A DNA stretch of 64,000 bases from UBA1660 sp964462035 (GTDB lineage: Bacteria > Myxococcota_A > Polyangia > Polyangiales > Houyiibacteriaceae). Numbering within the stretch: the stretch's first letter is position 1; each line of letters opens with the position of its first letter. The translations under genes and the position numbers were made by a program. The stretch covers positions 59,902 to 123,901 of the forward strand of contig CAYXAP010000022.1 of assembly GCA_964462035.1 (NCBI GenBank). The letters run 5' to 3'. The notes under the pieces were generated by a model. It was not told the DNA's origin. It worked only from the letters and a program-made list of their open reading frames with translations, and did not search any database. This document shows, piece after piece, positions 58,139 through 64,000 of this stretch.

Positions 58139-59259
58139 CCGATCGATCGCGCAGCCGCCTCGAGAGCGGCGCCACCTGGAGCGACTTCCTCGCACGGCTG
58201 AAGAACGCCGGCGACGTCATCGAGCGGACCTGCCCGGAGGGCGATCTGCTCACCAAGGCCGAGGGCTACCGCTACGTCGCGCGCATCGCTCGCGCCGCGC
58301 TCGAGACCTTCGTGGAGAACGCCGACCCTCGGGCGCCGGTGCTCCAGCGGGTGGTCCACGAGACCGCGAAGATGGGCGCGGACAATCCGGACAACTTCTA
58401 CCAGAACGCCGCCATCGACGGGCGCGAGCGCTACGTGCTCCGTGGGACTCGCGGCACGGTGCACTTCCTGCGCTTCTACACGCAGATCGGCGACTACGGG
58501 AAGGGCGCGGGGATGCCGCCGAGCGGGCGCCTCGACGCGTCCGAGCTCGTGACGGGCGACGACGGTCGCTTCGAGATCCACGTGGCGACCGAGCGACCGG
58601 AGGGCGCCGCGAACTGGCTCCCGATGAAGGAGGACACCGGCACGCTGATCATCCGGCAGACCTTCATGGACCGCGAGAAGGAGACGCTGGCGGACGTGAC
58701 CATCGAGCGCGTCGGTGCGGAAGGGGGCGCGCCGACGCCGCCCAGCCCCGAGCTCATCGAGAGCGGCATCACCCAGGCCGGCAACCTCGTGGCCGGTGCC
58801 GTGATGCTCTTCGCCAACTGGGTCGACGGGTTCGAGAAGCACACCAACGCGCTGCCGCTCTTCGACCCGGAGCTCTCGACCAGCTTCGGCGGCGATCCGG
58901 CCATCGACTACTATCACTCCTATTGGGCGCTCGAAGAGGGCCAGGCGCTGGTCATCGACGCGATGCCGCCGGAGTGCGAGCACTGGAACTTCCAGCTGAA
59001 CAACCACTGGATGGAGTCGCTCGACTACCGCTACTACCGCATCCACGTGAACAAGGCCTCGGCGGTCTACCGCGACGACGGCGGTGTTCGCGTGGTCGTC
59101 GCGCACGAGGACCCGGGCGTGCCCAACTGGATCGACACCGTCGACCACCACCGCGGCACGATGTGCTGGCGCTGGTTCTTCGCGAAGGGCGATGCCCCCG
59201 AGCCGAGCTGTCGCGTGGTTCCGATCCGCGACGTCGCTGCGCTGCCCTTCGCACCGTGA
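58135..59259 (+). CDS. DUF1214 domain protein, second gene of the cassette
   Basis: The 374-residue protein has the C-terminal DUF1214 region with conserved WNFQLNNHWMESLDYR and DHHRGTMCWRWF. DUF1214 proteins are often found beside DUF1254 partners or in multidomain enzymes, and their role is not established. No signal peptide or TM segment is obvious. It is coupled by a four-base overlap to the SDR gene upstream and by another GTGA-type overlap to the sulfotransferase gene downstream. The three are therefore almost certainly one functional unit, and this protein may bind or transfer the substrate the other two modify. Confidence 0.85.
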   Translation: MTDRSRSRLESGATWSDFLARLKNAGDVIERTCPEGDLLTKAEGYRYVARIARAALETFVENADPRAPVLQRVVHETAKMGADNPDNFYQNAAIDGRERYVLRGTRGTVHFLRFYTQIGDYGKGAGMPPSGRLDASELVTGDDGRFEIHVATERPEGAANWLPMKEDTGTLIIRQTFMDREKETLADVTIERVGAEGGAPTPPSPELIESGITQAGNLVAGAVMLFANWVDGFEKHTNALPLFDPELSTSFGGDPAIDYYHSYWALEEGQALVIDAMPPECEHWNFQLNNHWMESLDYRYYRIHVNKASAVYRDDGGVRVVVAHEDPGVPNWIDTVDHHRGTMCWRWFFAKGDAPEPSCRVVPIRDVAALPFAP

Positions 59260-60431
59260 ACCGCTTCACCCAGAGGCCGCGATTGATGCGTGCCGCGAAC
59301 GCGCTGGTGCCGAGCGCGGCGGCGTTCGATCCCGACCCGCTGATGGCCGCTGCCGCGCGCGCCGAGGGCCGTCACTTCGCGAGCCTCGACTTCGCCGAAG
59401 GGCTCCGGGTCCTGTGCGCGAGCATCGAGCGCGACGCGCGCCTCCACGCGACCGGTCGCGCGGTCACCCGCAGCCGACTGGTCAGCGCGCTTCGAACACG
59501 CCTGCGTCTCGAAGCCGCACGCGAGAACGAGCCCGAGCGCTTCGCGCGGCCGATGCCCCGACCCATCATCATCTGCGGCCTGCCGCGCACGGGCACGACA
59601 CTCCTGCATCGGCTCTTGGCCGGCGCGGGGCTGCGCGCGCTTCGCACGTGGGAGGCGCTCGACCCCGTCCCCGGTCCGGAAGGCCCGAAGCGGCGACAGG
59701 CCCGGTTCGCCGAGCGCGCCCTCGCCGTGATGGCGCCCAGCTTCTTCGCGGTCCACCCCATCGACGCCGGCGGCGTCGAAGAAGAGGTCTTCCTCTTCGA
59801 GCCCACCTTCCACAGCATGGTCCCGCCCGCGACGATGCGCGTCCCCGGCTACCTCGAGTGGTACGAACGCACCGATGCCGGACCTGCCTACCGCGAGGTC
59901 CGCGACATCCTCGCGGGTCTCGGCGGCGATGAGCGCTGGGTCCTCAAGACGCCCCAGCACGTCGAGTGGCTCGACGAGCTCGCCCGGACCTTCCCCGACG
60001 CACTGCTCGTCTGGACCCACCGCGAGCCGCGCGAGGTCGCACCGAGCTACTTCTCCCTCATCGCCCATGGCCGCGGCGTGCTGAGCGACGAAGTCGACCC
60101 GAGGGAGATCGGCTCCGAGTGGCGCCGGAAGCTCCGCCGCATGATCACCCGCGGCCTCGCCGCCAGAGACCGACTCGGTGAGGACCGCTTCGTCGACATC
60201 CCCTACCACCAGCTCGTCGCCGACCCCCACGGCACCGTGCTCGCGCTCCTCGAACGCGTCGATTGGGGGGTCAGCGAAGCCACCCACTTCGGCATCGCTT
60301 CGGCCCGGCGGCGACAGACGCCCGGCCGACACGGCGCCCACCGCTACGCCCTCGAAGACTTCGGCGTGTCCCGAGCCGAGATCGACGACGATCTCGCGGA
60401 GTATCGCGAAGCGTTCGACGAACTCTTCTGA
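59256..60431 (+). CDS. Sulfotransferase family protein, third gene of the cassette
   Basis: The GTG at 59256 overlaps the previous stop codon (GTGA) and gives 391 residues. The 5'-phosphosulfate-binding loop is GLPRTGTTLLH (108-118), and the 3'-phosphate segment appears in WVLKTPQHVEWLDELARTF followed by VWTHREPREVAPSY, in the order typical of cytosolic-type sulfotransferases of the Stf/LPS group. It should transfer sulfate from PAPS to a hydroxyl. The size is normal. The SDR and DUF1214 partners upstream suggest a hydrophobic acceptor. A hairpin lies between its stop and the convergent secreted protein gene. Confidence 0.88.
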   Translation: MNRFTQRPRLMRAANALVPSAAAFDPDPLMAAAARAEGRHFASLDFAEGLRVLCASIERDARLHATGRAVTRSRLVSALRTRLRLEAARENEPERFARPMPRPIIICGLPRTGTTLLHRLLAGAGLRALRTWEALDPVPGPEGPKRRQARFAERALAVMAPSFFAVHPIDAGGVEEEVFLFEPTFHSMVPPATMRVPGYLEWYERTDAGPAYREVRDILAGLGGDERWVLKTPQHVEWLDELARTFPDALLVWTHREPREVAPSYFSLIAHGRGVLSDEVDPREIGSEWRRKLRRMITRGLAARDRLGEDRFVDIPYHQLVADPHGTVLALLERVDWGVSEATHFGIASARRRQTPGRHGAHRYALEDFGVSRAEIDDDLAEYREAFDELF

Positions 60432-60434
60432 TCC

Positions 60435-60457
60435 GTGGCCTGCGTGGGCCACCCACG
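60435..60457. terminator. Hairpins between convergent genes
   Basis: Two alternative stems, GTGGCC/GGCCAC (60435-60440 with 60447-60452) and CGTGGG/CCCACG (60443-60448 with 60452-60457), lie just after the sulfotransferase stop and before the convergent gene's stop at 60470. There is no U-tract. Confidence 0.35.
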
Positions 60458-60469
60458 ATGGCTCCAGGG

Positions 60470-61429
60470 CTACGGCGACGCGGGCTCTTCCACGTCGGCC
60501 CCGCTGATCCAGGCGCGTTCCGCCAGGTCGCAATCGCGCTTCGTCCCTGGCAGCTCGTAGAGTGCGTAGCCGTCGAGGAACGCTGTGGCCGCCAGTCGCA
60601 CCCCTTCACGAACGGTTGCCCAGGGCGTGCCGTGCGGTCCGTCTCGAATCACCGCCAGGACGCCCTCTCGAACCTGGAGGGTGTCGAGTGTTCCGCAGGA
60701 CCTGGAGCTGCCGCTCAGAAAGGAGAGCTCGCCCGCATACGGCATCAGTTGGAGTGCCCGCCGCTCGATCACCGTGACTTCGGTCGCGCCCACCCATCCA
60801 TCGAGCGTGATCCCACTGGGGTAGTCTCGTCGGACCCGAATCCGACTGCCTCGTCGTTCGAGACGCGCGACTCCCAGCGGTTCGCGAGCGTCGATGATCA
60901 CAGTGACACCGTCGCGACTGACACGGACCAGCGGTCCATCGAGGCGCCCGTCGATGTGAGTGAGCAGATCATCCGGCGGCTCTCCGGCGGAGTCCGATAG
61001 GTCGGCGGAAGAGAGGATGTGGAGCCCCGAGCAGCTCACTGGTCCGATACGTGCGGTGACGTCAGAAGCAATGCGCACGAACGCGAAGAGTCCGACGTCC
61101 GTCACCGACTCCACTCTCAACAAGGCGCCGTCGTGCATTCGAATCGGTCCAGCCTGGAGGACCGGTACATGAACGGCTGCGATGACGGAGTAGCTCGGCG
61201 GAAACCTCGCCATGAGCTCCACGGGACCGATCGTTCGAAAGCGCAGGCCCTCGCCGCGGCTCGACGGGAGCAGCTCGATGCGTTGCTCGCTGCGGAACTG
61301 CACGTCGATCGGGTCCCGGCCCGGGACCTCGACGTTGGCGGGCACCTCGTAGAGGTCCGCCGAGAGTCGGCATTCCGCCGAGGCTGTCGAGGCAGAGCCG
61401 ACCATCACCAGCAGCACGAGCGCGCGCAT
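60470..61429 (-). CDS. Unrecognised secreted beta-rich protein
   Basis: The ATG at 61429 gives a 319-residue protein with a Sec signal peptide (MRALVLLVMVGSASTASAEC), cleavage after ASA. The mature part reads as repeated beta strands (FRTIGPVELMARF, GLFAFVRIASDVTARI, GATEVTVIERRALQL), without catalytic motifs. I do not recognise the family. The start is 124 bases from that of the divergent TetR gene at 61553, and a 36-bp palindrome between them may control both. It is probably periplasmic or surface exposed. No function is proposed. Confidence 0.7.
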   Translation of the reverse strand: MRALVLLVMVGSASTASAECRLSADLYEVPANVEVPGRDPIDVQFRSEQRIELLPSSRGEGLRFRTIGPVELMARFPPSYSVIAAVHVPVLQAGPIRMHDGALLRVESVTDVGLFAFVRIASDVTARIGPVSCSGLHILSSADLSDSAGEPPDDLLTHIDGRLDGPLVRVSRDGVTVIIDAREPLGVARLERRGSRIRVRRDYPSGITLDGWVGATEVTVIERRALQLMPYAGELSFLSGSSRSCGTLDTLQVREGVLAVIRDGPHGTPWATVREGVRLAATAFLDGYALYELPGTKRDCDLAERAWISGADVEEPASP

Positions 61430-61489
61430 GCGCCTCTGACCGTGGCTGCGCCAAGAGGTTCCCAACGGGCACGTTCGGGTTGCTCAGAC

Positions 61490-61525
61490 GTTGATAGTCG
61501 CTATCATTTGATAGTGACTGTCAAC
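61490..61525. promoter_or_regulatory. 36-bp imperfect palindrome, candidate TetR operator
   Basis: From 61490 to 61525 the sequence is self-complementary at 15 of 18 arm positions, with core half-sites GTTGATAGTC and GACTGTCAAC. It lies between the divergent secreted protein and TetR genes. It overlaps a candidate GTG start (61514), which supports the ATG at 61553 as the real start of the TetR gene. Confidence 0.65.
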
Positions 61526-61552
61526 GCGCCCTCGCCCCGGAAGATTCGATCC

Positions 61553-62104
61553 ATGAAGCGGGTCCAGGGTGTCGCCCTGGATCTCTTCGAGGCCCACGGC
61601 TTCGCCAACGTCACCGTGGAGCAGGTGGCCAGCGAGGCCGACATCTCGGCGCCCACCATCTACCGGCACTTCGGCACCAAGGAGGGGCTGGTCCTGTGGG
61701 ACGAGCACGACGACAAGCTGCTGGATCTCGCGTCCCATGCCGGGTCCGAGGATGCGCCCATGCTCGAGACCCTCACGGAGGGCTTGGTCGAGGCGGTCGG
61801 CGCCGTGTACCGACAGGAGCGCGAGCGGCTGCTTCGTCGGACCCGACTGATCCGCACCGATCCCACGCTGGAGCGGGCGAGCGCGATGGAGCTCGTGGCC
61901 ATGCGCGACGGCTTGGCGGAAGCCCTGGCCACGTCTTCGACGATCGACCGCTTCGAGGCCGAGGTGTTGGCGGCCGCGATCATCGGGGCGCTCGAGGTCG
62001 CCATCCGACAATGGGAGCGCCGCGGTGGCCGACGGTCGCTCGACGGTCTGGTTCGACGCGCGCTCGGTCATCTCCACGCGTTCGGAGACCTCGACCATGG
62101 CTGA
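61553..62104 (+). CDS. TetR-family regulator upstream of the ABC1 kinase
   Basis: The ATG at 61553 is preceded by GGAAGA (61539-61544) at an eight-base spacing and gives 183 residues. It has a TetR DNA-binding domain with the helix-turn-helix VTVEQVASEADISAPTIYRH and a ligand domain ending in a long helix. A GTG at 61514 would add 13 residues but lies inside the palindrome. The gene overlaps the ABC1 kinase gene by eight bases, so the two are coupled. The likely target is the 36-bp palindrome upstream, implying autoregulation. The effector is unknown. Confidence 0.85.
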   Translation: MKRVQGVALDLFEAHGFANVTVEQVASEADISAPTIYRHFGTKEGLVLWDEHDDKLLDLASHAGSEDAPMLETLTEGLVEAVGAVYRQERERLLRRTRLIRTDPTLERASAMELVAMRDGLAEALATSSTIDRFEAEVLAAAIIGALEVAIRQWERRGGRRSLDGLVRRALGHLHAFGDLDHG

Positions 62105-63347
62105 CCGGCCGGGGAAGCTCTCGACCGCCTGGAAGGTGGGCCGCATCGCGGGCAGGCGCCTCCTCGGCAGGAAGGTCGGCGAGAAGGACCACGCCCTCAC
62201 CCAGTCTCTCGCGGAGTCGCTCGACCAGATGAAGGGACTGGCCATGAAGGTGGGCCAGATCGTCTCCTACATGGACGTGCCGCTCCCCGAGGAGCTGCAG
62301 TCCAAGCTCAGCGTCCTGCAGACCGGCAGCGTGGGTCGACCCGCGAACGAGCTCGCGTCCGTGTTCGAAGCGAGCCTCGGCGCTTCGCCGGACGAGCTCT
62401 TCGACGAGCTCGAGCAGCGGCCGGTCGCCGCGGCGTCGATCGGCCAGGTGCACCACGCGCGCTTCCAGGGCCGGGAGGTGGCCGTGAAGGTGCAGTACCC
62501 CGAGGTCGCCGGGAGCTTCGCCGACGATCTCTCGCTCCTCCACCGACTGGCGGGTCTCGCGTCGCTCGGCTCGTCGGTCGATGGCCGCGCCATGGTCGGT
62601 GAGCTCGCGGCGCGCCTCGAAGAGGAGTGCGACTACGAACGAGAGGCGCGCTTTCAGGAAGCGTTCGCGCGCAGCTTCGCCCATGACCCCGGCGTTCGGA
62701 TCCCGAGCGTGATCCACGAGCGCAGCGGTCCGCAGATCTTGACCACCGAGTGGCTCGCCGGCCGCGACTTCGCCTCGTTCGTCGCCGGCGCCACCGACGA
62801 GGAACGCCAGCGGGCGGCTCGGACCCTGGTGCGCTTCTCCTACCGCTCACTGCTGACTCACGGCGTGATCCAGGCGGACCCGCACCCGGGGAACTTCGCG
62901 TTTCCAGAGGAGGGCGGCGTGGTCTTCTACGACTTCGGCTGCGTGCGCGACATCGGCAGCGATCTCCGAGACGCGCTCCGCGCGTTAGCCGCCGCGATGG
63001 TGGCCGGTGACCGCACCGCGGCGAGAGAGGCGGCGGTCGCGATGGGCGTCGTGGGCAACGCGAAGCGCTTCGACCACGACCACTTCACCCTGACGATGCA
63101 GCACCTGCATCGCCCCTTCCTCGAACCCGAGTTCGAGCTCACCCACGACTACCTGGCCGAAGGCATGCGCCTCAACGGCCCGAGCTCACCGAACGCGCGG
63201 ACCCTGGCGATGCCACCGGCCTACCTCTGGGTCGCCCGGCTGCAGTGGGGACTCTGGTCCATCGTGAGTCGGATCCACCCACCGCCGACGAGCTACGCGG
63301 ACATCCTCCACGAGTCACTCTCGGAGCCCCCCCGCGGCCTCGACTGA
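62097..63347 (+). CDS. ABC1/UbiB-family atypical kinase
   Basis: The 416-residue protein from the ATG at 62097 shows the ABC1/ADCK signatures: KVGQIVSYMD (51-60, KxGQ), AAASIGQVH, the ECDYEREA segment, QADPHPGNF and DFGCVRDI (the DFG-like metal motif). These are atypical ATP-binding proteins; in other organisms they are linked to ubiquinone synthesis or lipid transport. The C-terminal half is helical with no clear TM segment. It is coupled to the TetR gene. The target lipid or quinone cannot be predicted from sequence. Confidence 0.9.
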   Translation: MADRPGKLSTAWKVGRIAGRRLLGRKVGEKDHALTQSLAESLDQMKGLAMKVGQIVSYMDVPLPEELQSKLSVLQTGSVGRPANELASVFEASLGASPDELFDELEQRPVAAASIGQVHHARFQGREVAVKVQYPEVAGSFADDLSLLHRLAGLASLGSSVDGRAMVGELAARLEEECDYEREARFQEAFARSFAHDPGVRIPSVIHERSGPQILTTEWLAGRDFASFVAGATDEERQRAARTLVRFSYRSLLTHGVIQADPHPGNFAFPEEGGVVFYDFGCVRDIGSDLRDALRALAAAMVAGDRTAAREAAVAMGVVGNAKRFDHDHFTLTMQHLHRPFLEPEFELTHDYLAEGMRLNGPSSPNARTLAMPPAYLWVARLQWGLWSIVSRIHPPPTSYADILHESLSEPPRGLD

Positions 63348-63357
63348 CGTCAGAGCT

Positions 63358-63990
63358 TCAGAGCGCGCGCAGCCAAGGCGCGACACGCGCGCCGATCGCC
63401 GCCGCCCCTTCGCCGATCGGCCATCCCTTCGGCGCGGGACGCCGGGCGCCATCGCGCTCGTCACACTCGCGCCAGTGGCGCAGCGCCGCTCGCGCTCCGG
63501 GCGCCGGGTTGGACTGCCAGTCCCAGAGCAGCTCGTGCAACGGCCCGGCGAGGTCGCCGAAGTTGGCCAACCAGTGGAAGTGCTCCCTGTGGTGCGCAGC
63601 TTCTGGCCCGATCACGTGACACTCGTCCCAGTGCGCGCGCACGATCGTCCGCAACGCGCTCCGCTCTTCCTCGGACCAGCGGCTCTCGATCTCGAGCCTT
63701 CGAAGCTTTCCGGCCAACGCATGGTCGCGATAGCCCATCCGCGGCGGACTCTCGAACGAGAGCTCGAGGATGCGCGGCAAGTAGTGCTCGTAGTCGTCGG
63801 CGCTTCCCCAAGTGGTCATCGCCTTCGACGGGTACGGACCCATCCGCTCCACCGTGAGCAGCTCCCGTGGCCCGCTCAGCGCGTGCTTCATCTCCCCGCT
63901 GACGCAGCAGGGGCAGCCGTGCATGACCTTCGGCGGTCGCACACGGATGGCGTAGAGCCGCTTCAGCGCGTCTGTGACCTCGGGGTCCAC
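63358..63990 (-). CDS. Unrecognised protein with CxCC motif, possibly 5' incomplete
   Basis: The frame starts at a GTG at 63990 (210 residues), but stays open to the window edge with no stop, so the true start may lie beyond 64000. The N-terminal region has HGCPCCVSGEMKHALSGP, a Cys-rich motif that may bind a metal. The rest is helical with conserved Trp/His (YEHYLPRILELSFESP, HREHFHWLANFGDLAG). No family is assigned. It converges on the ABC1 kinase gene with 10 bases between stops. No function is proposed. Confidence 0.6.
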   Translation of the reverse strand: MDPEVTDALKRLYAIRVRPPKVMHGCPCCVSGEMKHALSGPRELLTVERMGPYPSKAMTTWGSADDYEHYLPRILELSFESPPRMGYRDHALAGKLRRLEIESRWSEEERSALRTIVRAHWDECHVIGPEAAHHREHFHWLANFGDLAGPLHELLWDWQSNPAPGARAALRHWRECDERDGARRPAPKGWPIGEGAAAIGARVAPWLRAL

Positions 63991-64000
63991 GGCGCGGACG

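Noticed and set aside
61514..61552. GTG start adding 13 residues to the TetR regulator
   Set aside because: It lies within the palindrome and has no ribosome-binding site, while the ATG at 61553 has GGAAGA at a good distance.
1..64000. Search for CRISPR arrays, tRNA, rRNA and insertion sequences
   Set aside because: No regularly spaced repeats, cloverleaf-like structure, rRNA-like stretch or transposase frame was noticed by eye; a tRNA scan would be needed to exclude a single tRNA.

Overview
This 64 kb window has very high GC content, dense coding on both strands, and many secreted or lipid-anchored proteins whose mature N-terminus is an Asp/Ala/Gly/Pro linker (DAGPDAG style). It also has a MopE-like Asp-rich metal-binding segment, a MYXO-CTERM-like C-terminus and an NtrC-type regulator. 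Together these point to a myxobacterium (Myxococcota), most likely of the Polyangiales/Sandaracinaceae type. That placement is an inference from style, not from a marker gene. I see no rRNA, tRNA, CRISPR array, insertion sequence or prophage; the window reads as ordinary chromosome.

Layout. 1-8.2 kb: a partial patatin phospholipase, a large lipoprotein with one CxxCH haem site, an enoyl-CoA hydratase homologue, a LAS-type peptidase lipoprotein and three unrecognised genes. 8.4-11 kb: a sterol-desaturase/fatty-acid-hydroxylase family membrane enzyme and two secreted proteins. 11-20 kb (minus strand): a five-gene operon encoding outer-membrane factor, membrane-fusion protein, RND pump, sensor kinase and sigma-54-dependent response regulator, with a textbook -24/-12 promoter just upstream. 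20-27.4 kb: a DarP-like protein, a membrane protein, a beta-propeller protein, then a TetR / ferritin-like / DUF1361 / lipase run divergent from a Baeyer-Villiger type monooxygenase, with a palindromic operator between them. 27.5-42 kb: mixed small enzymes and lipoproteins, including a pirin with a Tat-like lipoprotein signal, an FG-GAP protein, an esterase, a PARG-like hydrolase, a metzincin and an EF-hand protein. 42-51.5 kb: an EcKL-type kinase homologue, a fatty acid desaturase, a HEAT-like protein, an RRM protein, a Rieske oxygenase, a transglutaminase-like protein, an AraC regulator and an ankyrin/TPR pair. 51.8-64 kb: a lysozyme-like MYXO-CTERM protein, a second member of the HEAT-like family, a Cys-repeat lipoprotein, hydrolases, a coupled SDR-DUF1214-sulfotransferase cassette, and a TetR-ABC1 kinase pair behind a 36-bp palindrome.

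How it works together. The clearest functional unit is the tripartite efflux operon, which appears to carry its own two-component switch and a sigma-54 promoter. The second is the TetR/monooxygenase divergon. Several lipid- or steroid-active oxidative enzymes (sterol-desaturase family, Rieske oxygenase with a DAF-36/KshA-like iron site, fatty acid desaturase, Baeyer-Villiger monooxygenase, SDR-sulfotransferase cassette) are spread through the window and suggest a membrane-lipid-rich secondary metabolism, but nothing in the sequence proves they share a pathway.
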